NCBI RefSeq assembly: GCF_934747485.1
Contig: NZ_CAKVGN010000097.1
Location: 1 to 8,182 of the forward strand
Length of the DNA: 8,182 nt
DNA from: an uncultured Brachyspira sp.
GTDB taxonomy: Bacteria > Spirochaetota > Brachyspiria > Brachyspirales > Brachyspiraceae
Direction of reading: 5' to 3'
The notes beneath the pieces are model-generated. The model searched no databases. It was not told the DNA's origin and saw nothing but the letters and a program-made list of their open reading frames with translations. This document shows, in pieces, positions 1-7,342 of this stretch. Each line of letters begins with the position of its first letter. Position 1 is the stretch's first letter. The position numbers were made by a program, and so were the translations under genes.

Positions 1-59
1 CAAAAGTTGACAAACAGTTGGAAATTATATATAATTTAGCAAAAAAGGAGCTTTTTTAG
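1..59 (+). CDS. 3' end of an unidentified upstream gene (partial)
   Basis: From base 3 one frame is open to TAG at 57-59 and reads KVDKQLEIIYNLAKKELF. The residues are charged and helix-like, as expected for the end of a real protein. Only 18 codons are visible, so no family can be named. The next gene starts 43 bp downstream on the same strand. The same bases also contain a good promoter match, so the open frame could be chance. Confidence 0.3.
   Translation, partial: KVDKQLEIIYNLAKKELF
7..35 (+). promoter_or_regulatory. Consensus sigma-70 promoter before the Clp_N/sigma-4 gene
   Basis: TTGACA at 7-12 and TATAAT at 30-35 are separated by exactly 17 bp, a perfect match to the vegetative sigma-70 consensus. 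Transcription would start near 42 and leave a leader of about 60 nt before the ATG at 103. The leader opens with a weak A-run/T-run hairpin (41-57). The match lies inside the possible tail of the upstream gene. AT-rich genomes give chance -10 boxes, but a perfect -35 with ideal spacing is less likely by chance. Confidence 0.45.
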
Positions 60-102
60 TTATCTAGGACAGCCCCTAAATTTATGATTATAGGAAACAA
101 AT

Positions 103-1134
103 ATGTCTTATCCATTTCGTCTTACTAATAAAGCTATAAGAATATTAGATTTACATTCTGTAGAGGAAGCTAAGAGACTAAATCATTATATGCTTACCCC
201 AGAACATGTTTTATTAGGAATATTTCATGAAACCGATTCTATAGTTGTTAATGTTTTAAATAAACTAAAAATAGATATAGAAAAGATAAAATTTGATATA
301 GAATCTTCTATGCCAAAATCTACAAGCAATACTAAATTGTTTGGTAAAATACCTACATCTCCTCGTATTCAGCATTTAATAAGCAGAGCGAAAGAAGAGG
401 CTAAATCATTAGGAGATAATTGTATAAGTACAGAGCATTTGCTTCTTGGAATTCTAAAAGAGGAAAATGGTATAGCATATAATGTGCTTACTAGTTATAA
501 TTTGGATTTAAAAACATTAATACAAGAGATGATGAGAATTAGAAGATACAATACAGATAAAGCTACTATAAGAATATTAGATTTACATTCTGTAGAGGAA
601 GCTAAGAGACTAAATCATGATATGCTTACCCCAGAACATGTTTTATTAGGAATATTTCATGAAACCGATTCAATAGTTGTTAATGTTTTAAATAAATTAA
701 AAATAGATATAGAAAAGATTAAATTTGATATAGAATCTTCTATGACAAAATCTACAAGCAATACTAAATTGTTTGGTAAGATACCTCTATCTACACGCAT
801 TCAGCATTTAATAAGCAGAGCGGCAGAAGAGGCTAAATCATTAGGAGATAATTGTATAAGCACTGAGCATTTGCTTCTTGGAATTCTAAAAGAAGAAAAT
901 GGTATAGCATATAATGTTCTTATTAGTTATAATTTAGATTTAAAAACATTAAGACAAGAGATGATGAGAATTAGAAGATACAATACAGAAAAAGAATATG
1001 AGATAGGGTATTTGCAAGAGAAAATATATACAGCTTCGAGTAAATTGAAAGGAAAACAAAGAGATGTATTTATTTTGAGATATTATGAAAATTATTCTTA
1101 TAAAGAGATAGCTGATATTTTAAATATGTCATGA
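103..1134 (+). CDS. Tandem Clp_N double-domain protein fused to a truncated sigma-70 region 4
   Basis: Protein of 343 residues. Residues 12-151 and 156-295 are two copies, about 94% identical, of a ClpC/ClpA-type N-terminal domain. Each holds two half-repeats with the motif T-x-E-H-x-L-L-G (glutamates at about 34, 111, 178 and 255). In ClpC this domain binds adaptors and phosphoarginine-tagged substrates, and the equivalent glutamates line the phosphoarginine pockets. No Walker A or AAA+ module follows, so it cannot be an unfoldase by itself. Residues about 312-343 (LKGKQRDVFILRYY, then SYKEIADILNMS) match the start of sigma-70 region 4, but TGA falls where the recognition helix should begin. 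The start is supported by AGGA at 92-95, 7 nt before ATG. It is probably a cytoplasmic binding or regulatory protein, possibly broken at its 3' end. The domain calls are firm; the function is unknown. Confidence 0.8.
   Translation: MSYPFRLTNKAIRILDLHSVEEAKRLNHYMLTPEHVLLGIFHETDSIVVNVLNKLKIDIEKIKFDIESSMPKSTSNTKLFGKIPTSPRIQHLISRAKEEAKSLGDNCISTEHLLLGILKEENGIAYNVLTSYNLDLKTLIQEMMRIRRYNTDKATIRILDLHSVEEAKRLNHDMLTPEHVLLGIFHETDSIVVNVLNKLKIDIEKIKFDIESSMTKSTSNTKLFGKIPLSTRIQHLISRAAEEAKSLGDNCISTEHLLLGILKEENGIAYNVLISYNLDLKTLRQEMMRIRRYNTEKEYEIGYLQEKIYTASSKLKGKQRDVFILRYYENYSYKEIADILNMS
134..989 (+). repeat. 432-bp in-frame tandem duplication coding for the two Clp_N domains
   Basis: The sequence from 134 recurs from 566, an offset of exactly 432 bp or 144 codons. 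By eye there are roughly 20 mismatches over about 425 bp, giving 8 amino-acid differences, so the duplication is recent or kept similar by gene conversion. Homology extends a few bases upstream of 134 with a 3-bp indel. Because the unit is a whole number of codons, recombination between copies would add or remove one Clp_N domain without breaking the frame. Confidence 0.93.
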
Positions 1135-2614
1135 AGCCATAGATATTGTACTTTTACTTGCTATAATATTTTTGATTCTTTCTTTGATTGTAATATAACC
1201 TAACGAAGAAATCAATGCAGACATTGTTCCGTATATTTTTTAAATAAAGTATTTATAGAAGCTAAAGACAACACAAAACATAAACCTATAAAAGGTATAA
1301 TCATATAATAAGGCATATATCTAAATACTAAACCAAATATTAAAACTCCTATAATATTTCCTATAAGATTAATTTTCAAATTGGCCTTAACATCTTCATA
1401 AAAAGGATACATCATTATATAAGAAAGTATAGGAAGCCAGTAACCCCTTATTGCTATTTTTTCAGGTAAAAAATATCTAATTGTAAAACTTACACACATT
1501 ATAATGCCCATCTTTAAAGCAAATCTAAAATGACATTTATTAATATTAAACTCTTTTCTTATTATTCTAAACTTCAAATAAAACTCTTTTTCTATCTCCA
1601 AATTATCAGCCCTATTTTCAAACATATTACGGAGTATACTATCAAGTTTCCTAAGCACATAAAGCCATTCATAATTTTTATTTTCATCACTAAGAGTATA
1701 ATTATCATTAAAATTTTTTATTTGTTTTGCTATAGAATTAAACTCTTCCTCTTTTTTCTTAGTAATATCATTTTTTAAAAACTCTCTAATATTCTCTAAA
1801 AGTTTATATAAATTAGAAAAATATTCAAAATCACTGTCTGTTAAATTATCAATATTTTTATATTCTTTTTCTATTAATTGATTGATTTCCTCTAAAAATA
1901 ACACAAACTCAAAATCATTAATATTCTTATTGCTCATAATAGAGTTTCTTTTTAATGAATCCATATATATAGAAGATGTATATAACTTAATGGCAGAAAA
2001 TAAATCATCTATTCTTTTTAAATCACATTTTTTGTTGCATAATAAAAGTAACTTTTTGTTTATAATGCCAATACATTTTGAAGCTAAATTATTGTTATTA
2101 TTTTTACTAATTATTTTGTTTAATGATAAAAATATAAATATAATTATTAAAGCAAAAGCAATAGACTCCATTCTAAGAGATATATTTTCTATTGGTATAT
2201 TATAAGCTTGAAATATCACATAGGCAAAACCATATATAAAATATCCTCTCGGCACAAAATCATCAGATAACAAAAACACTATTAAAAAAGGCACTACAAA
2301 ATTAAGTATTATTATTAAAAATATATTCTGCTCTGCAATGGTAGCTAAAAATCCAAGTAAAAGTATTCTAAAAGCAACAAGAGGATAATTTGATGCTGTA
2401 AAACTTTGACGCATTAAACCGCATATAAATATACTCACCACTCCAATAGTGGAGTTTTCTCTTCCATATAGTTTCGCAGTTATAACGAGAATAAAAAGAC
2501 CTACCAAAACGCTTGGAGTAAAGTCCGCTACCCTTTTTAAAAACGATAAAATGTTTCTTTTTGTTTTATATAAAAGTCTTTTGATAATAGATTTGAATTT
2601 ATTATTTTATTCAT
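1129..2614 (-). pseudogene. FUSC-family inner-membrane protein with two apparent homopolymer frameshifts
   Basis: The uninterrupted core runs from a TTG at 2507 to TGA at 1212 (431 codons). In that core, about residues 1-130 form several membrane segments, about 131-325 are a hydrophilic, helix-rich cytoplasmic part, and about 326-418 are a second membrane region. The second region has RGYWLPILSYIMMYPF followed by a Gly-rich NLIGNIIGVLIFG segment, the pattern of FUSC/YccS-like (fusaric-acid/aromatic-acid exporter) proteins. Both ends look shifted. One extra A in the run at 1236-1241 continues the protein through SSLGYITIKERIKNII to TGA at 1129-1131. One extra A at 2579-2582 joins the core to an ATG at 2614 and adds a basic N-terminus. 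With both repairs the gene codes for exactly 495 residues. The substrate is unknown. The gene is either decayed or carries assembly errors. Confidence 0.65.
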
Positions 2615-2621
2615 GTTAATT

Positions 2622-2650
2622 ACTATAAATAAAAACAAAAAAATAGTCAA
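2622..2650 (-). promoter_or_regulatory. Probable sigma-70 promoter of the FUSC-family gene
   Basis: On the minus strand, TTGACT (2650-2645), a 17-bp spacer and TATAGT (2627-2622) make a near-consensus promoter. The predicted transcription start falls almost on the ATG at 2614, so the message would be leaderless if that ATG is used. No Shine-Dalgarno sequence precedes the ATG, which agrees with this. Confidence 0.5.
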
Positions 2651-2769
2651 TAAATAATATATTTTTGTTTAAGTTATATTTTTTATTAAAAATAGTAAAT
2701 ACATATAAAAATATGTTTATTATAGTATAAAAATCCATTATAAAACATAACTTTATAATATTAATTAGA

Positions 2770-2834
2770 GTTTACATAATTTTTTGTATTGTTTTTTTAA
2801 AACTATCCGAGAATTATAATAGTATTATGTAAAC
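2770..2834. repeat. 11-bp perfect inverted repeat flanking the uppP promoter region
   Basis: GTTTACATAAT at 2770-2780 and its exact reverse complement ATTATGTAAAC at 2824-2834 are separated by 43 bp. The right arm covers the predicted uppP transcription start and the left arm lies about 50 bp upstream. Arm centres are 54 bp apart, close to five helical turns. It could be a pair of operator sites, or chance in AT-rich DNA. No repressor is visible nearby. Confidence 0.55.
2792..2820 (+). promoter_or_regulatory. Candidate promoter of the uppP-ftsK unit
   Basis: A perfect TATAAT lies at 2815-2820. The -35 position at 17-bp spacing (2792-2797) is only a T-run, so the promoter would be weak or activator-dependent. 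The predicted start is near 2827, giving a leader of about 37 nt. Confidence 0.35.
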
Positions 2835-2863
2835 AATATATAAATAATAGGGGTAGTTTTTTG

Positions 2864-3664
2864 ATGGTAAAAGCAATTATATTAGGATTTATTCAAGCAG
2901 TTACGGAATTCTTACCTGTATCTAGTTCCGGACATTTAAGAATAGCTGAGTCTTTTCTTAATTTCAATGCAACAGAAAATATATTATCTTTTGAAATAGC
3001 ACTTCACTTTGGCACATTTTTAGCCACTTGTTTGGTGTTTCATAAAGATATTATTAATGCCATAACAGGTTTTTTTACAGGGTTAAAAGATATTAAATAT
3101 TCAAGCAAAAATAACGAAGGTTTTAGAGTTGGTCTTATGGTAATTATTGCTTCAATACCAGTTGCCATAGTTGGTTTATTATTAGAGAAATATTTAAGCA
3201 ATATAAACACTCAAAGGGTTGGGCTTAACCTCATTATAACAGGTTTCATTTTGCTCATGACAAAAAAAATGGACAAAGGAATCAATAAAGATGCTCTCAC
3301 CACAACCTATTATAATGCTTTAATGATTGGTTTTGCTCAAGCTATAGCCGTTTTCCCGGGAATATCAAGGTCTGGCATGACTATAAGCATGGCTTTATTT
3401 TTGGGACTTAATAGGGATTTTGCGGGCAGATTTTCTTTTTTAATATCTTTGCCTGCTATATTTGGTGCTTTGCTTCTTTCTTTAAAAGATTTAACCGACT
3501 TTAATGTTACTTATGTAATAGTTGGGCTTGCTACTTCTTTTATATTTGGAGTTATTGCGTTAAAGCTGCTTATGTCTTTTCTAAAAAAAGGAAAGCTTTA
3601 TTATTTTAGTTTTTACTGCATAATAGTTGGTTTAGCTGTGTATATATACTTTTTTAATACTTAA
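2864..3664 (+). CDS. uppP: Undecaprenyl-diphosphate phosphatase UppP (BacA)
   Basis: Integral membrane enzyme that dephosphorylates undecaprenyl diphosphate to undecaprenyl phosphate, recycling the lipid carrier of peptidoglycan and surface-polysaccharide synthesis. Overexpression in other bacteria gives bacitracin resistance. The 266 residues agree with the usual length of about 265-275. The first signature, QAVTEFLPVSSSGHL (residues 11-25), holds the (E/Q)xxxE pair as Gln11 and Glu15 plus the catalytic-site Ser/His. The second, PGISRSGMT (about 165-173), has the conserved Arg-Ser. Several hydrophobic segments run through the rest of the protein to its C-terminus. ATG at 2864 is preferred over the TTG just before it, because family members start with a few residues before A-I-I-L-G. 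AGGGG at 2849-2853 is the likely ribosome site. ftsK follows after 20 bp on the same strand, so the two are probably cotranscribed. Confidence 0.97.
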   Translation: MVKAIILGFIQAVTEFLPVSSSGHLRIAESFLNFNATENILSFEIALHFGTFLATCLVFHKDIINAITGFFTGLKDIKYSSKNNEGFRVGLMVIIASIPVAIVGLLLEKYLSNINTQRVGLNLIITGFILLMTKKMDKGINKDALTTTYYNALMIGFAQAIAVFPGISRSGMTISMALFLGLNRDFAGRFSFLISLPAIFGALLLSLKDLTDFNVTYVIVGLATSFIFGVIALKLLMSFLKKGKLYYFSFYCIIVGLAVYIYFFNT

Positions 3665-3684
3665 AGATAGCTGGAGTTTTTATA

Positions 3685-6600
3685 ATGTTTACTAAAAGAA
3701 AATTAAACATACAAAAAAGAGCCGAGAGTAAAAATGTTTATCAATCATATGATGATAAAAATAGAAACCCTATATATGATATTATTGGTTTTTTATGCAT
3801 ACTTTTTGCGGGTATATTAATTTTATCATATTTGAGTGCTAATATAGGAGAGATGAACACTTCTCTTACAACAAATAATTTACTTGGTAAGTTTGGAGCC
3901 TATATTGCTGAGTATTCATTTTCTGCTTTTGGGATTTCTTCTTTTGTAATACCTGCTTTTTTTGTATATGCTGGTGTAAATATTATATTAAAAAACTCTA
4001 TTAAAAATATTTTGATGTTTGCTCTTCTTTTATCATTCGTTATGATGTTATCCAGCATACTACTTGATATATTACTTGGAGAGAAAGAGTTTTATTATAA
4101 AGGCGGAATAATGGGAGAAGTTATAGGAGGTTCACTTGCTTCATTATTTGGAAATATTGGAGCTATTATAATAACTTCTGCTATACTGCTTATTACTATA
4201 ATAGCATTTGCTAAGATTTCATTGCTTGATTTAGCTAATTATTGTAAGGATATGATAAAAAAGATAGACTTAGAAAAGATAAAAGATGTTGAGAGAAAAA
4301 TATCTGATACCATAAAAACTAAAAAAGAAGAAATGAAAGAATATAAAAATTCAAAAGAAGAAAGCGAAAAAAATTACAAAGAAGAAAATAATAATAGAAA
4401 AAATACTTCATTAGATTACTTGCCTATTTTTAGTAAAAAAGAAGTATCTGATTTTGAGTTTAATAATACTCCGTTTATAGAAAAGATTTCTTTCAATCAT
4501 TATGATTTATTTGACAAAAAATATAATAACAAAAATGATAATATAATGGAAGACTTCTTCAATAAGAGAAATGATTTTGATGATGCTAAGAATAAAGAAT
4601 TAGATTATATGGTTGAAAGTTTAAATAACTTGAAAAGAGATAACTATGGAAGAATTAATGTTAATACAATAGAAGACACAGAAGAAGATATGGGTAATTC
4701 TTTATTTGAGGCTGCATTTGGAAGTGATGTAAGAATGGAAATAAAAAAAAAAGAAGAAGACACTTTCAATCAATATGATGAATTAAAGCAATATGAATAC
4801 AATAAAAATGTTCATGAGGCTATAGAAAATATTGATTGGGATTTCAGTATTAATAGAGCTAAAAAGTCTGATTTTAAAAAGGCAGCTTACGAAGACAATG
4901 TTAATTATTATGATACAACAGAAAATTATTTGAAAGCTCAAAATAGTATAAATAATGATTATGATGAGAGTGTTATACTTGAAAACATATATAAAAACAG
5001 AGAGAGAAAGTTTAGAGAATTAAATAATAATAATAATAATAATAATGAATTAGAAAATAATAAAATAGAATATATTGAAGACTTAGATAAATTATATAAA
5101 GAATATAAAGAGAAAACTCTTAAAAAAGAAAATACTCCTAATGATTTAAATAATACTAATGTTTCATATAAAACTAATAGTTCCATAAAAACTGATAATA
5201 AAGAAAATATATTAGATAAATTGAGAAGAGTTGCCAATGAAAATAAACAATTAAAAGAAATGTATGACAGAGAGCATGGCAAAATAAAAAGAGGAAATAA
5301 AAATGAAGAATTAAATTACTCAGAGCAAACAACTGACAAGAGCAGCAGCCGCTTTGAGTTTCCTATGGGTTATGCTTCAAAAAGAGCATACAGAAGAGAA
5401 GACCATATACCAAATTATAATAACAATATTATTAATTATGATGATGATAATATATTAAACTGTTTTGATTTGGACGAAGAAGAACTTTACAATGTTGATA
5501 AATCTTATAATGATATAGAAGATGTAAAAATAAAAGATGATTTAAGAGAGCCAAACAATTTTTCAAATGATTCTAAATATTATAATAATACAACTAACGA
5601 AGAAGAATATGATGTTGAAAAAGAGCTTCAAAAATATGCTGAAAAATTAAGCTCTATAGAAGACATAAAAAACGATAATGAAACTAATAGCGGTTTTATA
5701 AATATAGAATCAGAAAAAAAAGTAAACACACTAAAAGAACCTCAAAAACCAATAATACATAAAAATCACAAAAATGATTTTGACTTAATACAATCAAACT
5801 TTAACAGCAAGTATGTGGATAAGCATTATAAAGCTCCGCCATTTGATTTGCTTAATAGGTCAATTCCTGTTAATGATAATGCAATGCTTGAATCTATAAA
5901 ACAAACAGCAATACAATTAGAAAATACATTGCTTGATTTTAATATAGAAGCTAAAGTTACAGGAGTATCAAGAGGACCTGTTATTACAAGATATGAATTA
6001 GAATTAGCAGCAGGAACTAGAGTGTCAAAAATATCAAACTTAACAGATAATATTGCTTTAGCACTTGCTTCAGAGAGTGTAAGAATAATAGCACCAATAC
6101 CGGGACGTTCTGTTATAGGTATAGAGATACCAAACAAAGTGAGAAATGCTGTATTTTTAAGAGATGTATTAGAAAGCAGTGATTTTAGACAATCAAAACT
6201 TGATATACCGTTTGTACTCGGAAAAGGCATATATGGAAACAATGTTGTATCAGATATGTCTGAAGCTCCTCACTTGCTTGTTGCTGGTACTACTGGTTCT
6301 GGTAAAAGTGTTTGTTTATCTACAATAATACTTTCGCTTTTATATAAGTTTAGACCTGATGAACTTAAATTTATATTTGTAGATAAAAAGAGAGTTGAGC
6401 TTTCTATATATAACGGCATACCGCATTTAATGTCTCCTGTTGTTTCTGATGAGAAGAAGGCTACTATAGTATTGAGATATATTGTAGACATAATGGAGAA
6501 AAGATACGAAAGAATGGAGAGATTCTTCGTTAGAAATGTTAAAACTTACAACGAAAAAGTAAAACAGCTTCTTAAAGAGGGAGAGACAGAGTTTAACGGA

Positions 6601-7272
6601 GAGCCTTTAGAGTTATTTCCATATATAGTTTTAGTGATAGATGAGCTTCACAATTTGATGGTTGTTGCATCAAAAGAGGTTGAGGATTTAATATCACGCT
6701 TAGCTGGTATGAGTAGGGCTGTTGGCATACACTTAATAATTGCCACACAAAGACCTTCTGCAGATGTTGTTACTGGTGTTATAAAAGCTAATTTACCTAC
6801 AAGAATTGCATTCCAAGTGCCTAACAAAACAAACTCACGTATTATAATAGATATGTCTGGTGCTGAGCAGTTATTGGGTAAAGGAGATGCTTTATTCTGT
6901 GCTTCTGGAAGTCAGATGCCTGAGAGGGTTCAGGGAGCTTTTGTTTCTGACAATGAAGTTAAGAAGGTGGTTGACTATTTATCTGGCGAGATGTCTCCTA
7001 TGTTTGATGAGAGCTTGATTGCTGCATTAGATGGAAGCGATGATGACAAAAACACTGATGAAGAGGATATATTAGACGAAGAGCTTTGGGAGGATGCTGT
7101 TGAGCTTGTAGCAAGAACAGGAAAGGCAAGTGCATCATTTCTACAACGCAGATTAAAAATAGGATACAACCGTGCTGCAAGAATAGTAGAGATTATGGAG
7201 CGTCAGGGCATTGTTGGTCCAGAAAATGGCTCTAAACCAAGAGAAGTGCTAATCACATTAGATGATAGATAA
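3685..7272 (+). CDS. ftsK: DNA translocase FtsK/SpoIIIE
   Basis: Septum-located, ATP-driven double-stranded DNA pump that clears and segregates chromosomes at division, in other bacteria also activating XerCD recombination at dif. Of its 1195 residues, about 31-178 form a four-segment membrane anchor, about 185-712 a hydrophilic linker rich in Asn, Asp, Glu and Lys with an eight-Asn run at 447-454, and about 717-1110 the alpha/beta RecA-like motor. Walker A is AGTTGSGKS with Lys874. Walker B is IVLVIDE with Asp986-Glu987, followed by HNLM where ADLM is usual. ATQRPSADVVTG is also present. The C-terminal winged-helix gamma domain (about 1133-1193, RRLKIGYNRAARI), which reads orienting DNA sequences, is intact. 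It is longer than SpoIIIE (about 790) because of the linker. TGGAG at 3672-3676 lies 8 nt before the ATG. It is the second gene after uppP. Confidence 0.97.
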   Translation: MFTKRKLNIQKRAESKNVYQSYDDKNRNPIYDIIGFLCILFAGILILSYLSANIGEMNTSLTTNNLLGKFGAYIAEYSFSAFGISSFVIPAFFVYAGVNIILKNSIKNILMFALLLSFVMMLSSILLDILLGEKEFYYKGGIMGEVIGGSLASLFGNIGAIIITSAILLITIIAFAKISLLDLANYCKDMIKKIDLEKIKDVERKISDTIKTKKEEMKEYKNSKEESEKNYKEENNNRKNTSLDYLPIFSKKEVSDFEFNNTPFIEKISFNHYDLFDKKYNNKNDNIMEDFFNKRNDFDDAKNKELDYMVESLNNLKRDNYGRINVNTIEDTEEDMGNSLFEAAFGSDVRMEIKKKEEDTFNQYDELKQYEYNKNVHEAIENIDWDFSINRAKKSDFKKAAYEDNVNYYDTTENYLKAQNSINNDYDESVILENIYKNRERKFRELNNNNNNNNELENNKIEYIEDLDKLYKEYKEKTLKKENTPNDLNNTNVSYKTNSSIKTDNKENILDKLRRVANENKQLKEMYDREHGKIKRGNKNEELNYSEQTTDKSSSRFEFPMGYASKRAYRREDHIPNYNNNIINYDDDNILNCFDLDEEELYNVDKSYNDIEDVKIKDDLREPNNFSNDSKYYNNTTNEEEYDVEKELQKYAEKLSSIEDIKNDNETNSGFINIESEKKVNTLKEPQKPIIHKNHKNDFDLIQSNFNSKYVDKHYKAPPFDLLNRSIPVNDNAMLESIKQTAIQLENTLLDFNIEAKVTGVSRGPVITRYELELAAGTRVSKISNLTDNIALALASESVRIIAPIPGRSVIGIEIPNKVRNAVFLRDVLESSDFRQSKLDIPFVLGKGIYGNNVVSDMSEAPHLLVAGTTGSGKSVCLSTIILSLLYKFRPDELKFIFVDKKRVELSIYNGIPHLMSPVVSDEKKATIVLRYIVDIMEKRYERMERFFVRNVKTYNEKVKQLLKEGETEFNGEPLELFPYIVLVIDELHNLMVVASKEVEDLISRLAGMSRAVGIHLIIATQRPSADVVTGVIKANLPTRIAFQVPNKTNSRIIIDMSGAEQLLGKGDALFCASGSQMPERVQGAFVSDNEVKKVVDYLSGEMSPMFDESLIAALDGSDDDKNTDEEDILDEELWEDAVELVARTGKASASFLQRRLKIGYNRAARIVEIMERQGIVGPENGSKPREVLITLDDR
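5023..5046 (+). repeat. (AAT)8 trinucleotide microsatellite in ftsK
   Basis: Eight consecutive AAT codons code for eight Asn (residues 447-454) in the FtsK linker. A trinucleotide tract can change length by slippage without shifting frame, so linker length may vary between strains. Confidence 0.9.
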
Positions 7273-7281
7273 TAAGATTTT

Positions 7282-7316
7282 AAGGCTCGTTTACAGTTGG
7301 TAGGCGGGCTTTTTTT
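7282..7316 (+). terminator. Rho-independent terminator after ftsK
   Basis: AAGGCTCG (7282-7289) pairs with CGGGCTT (7306-7312), with two G-U pairs, around a loop of about 16 nt. The right arm runs straight into a run of seven T from 7310. It lies 10 bp after the ftsK stop and is the only GC-rich hairpin in the region. On the minus strand it follows the small lipoprotein gene but lacks a good T-run, so it is mainly a plus-strand terminator. Confidence 0.75.
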
Positions 7317-7341
7317 ATATAATAAAGTTTATATAAAAAAA
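7310..7341. repeat. 13-bp perfect AT-only inverted repeat between convergent genes
   Basis: TTTTTTTATATAA (7310-7322) is the exact reverse complement of 7329-7341, with a 6-nt loop. Its left arm is the T-tract of the ftsK terminator. It sits between the convergent ftsK and small lipoprotein genes and may help end or stabilise transcripts. An all-A/T stem is weak, so the role is uncertain. Confidence 0.5.
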
Positions 7342-7342
7342 C

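Noticed and set aside
65..80. GGACAGCCCC just before the Clp_N gene, resembling the ends of some insertion sequences
   Set aside because: There is no partner inverted repeat in the window, no transposase beside it and no target duplication. The likeness is only a short GC-rich block.
1129..1203. Plus-strand hydrophobic open frame after the Clp_N/sigma gene, as if an anti-sigma membrane segment followed in another frame
   Set aside because: It is the antisense of the restored FUSC C-terminus, which has more convincing protein composition. The short hydrophobic reading is best explained as its shadow.
1530..2205. Two plus-strand ORFs (1530-1778 and 1882-2205) inside the FUSC gene
   Set aside because: They are antisense to a recognisable membrane-protein frame, have Phe/Ile/Leu-heavy composition typical of a shadow, and lack ribosome sites.
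4959..7180. Minus-strand ORFs antisense to ftsK
   Set aside because: They overlap the clearly coding FtsK frame. Their Ser/Leu-rich composition is what the reverse strand of this gene predicts.
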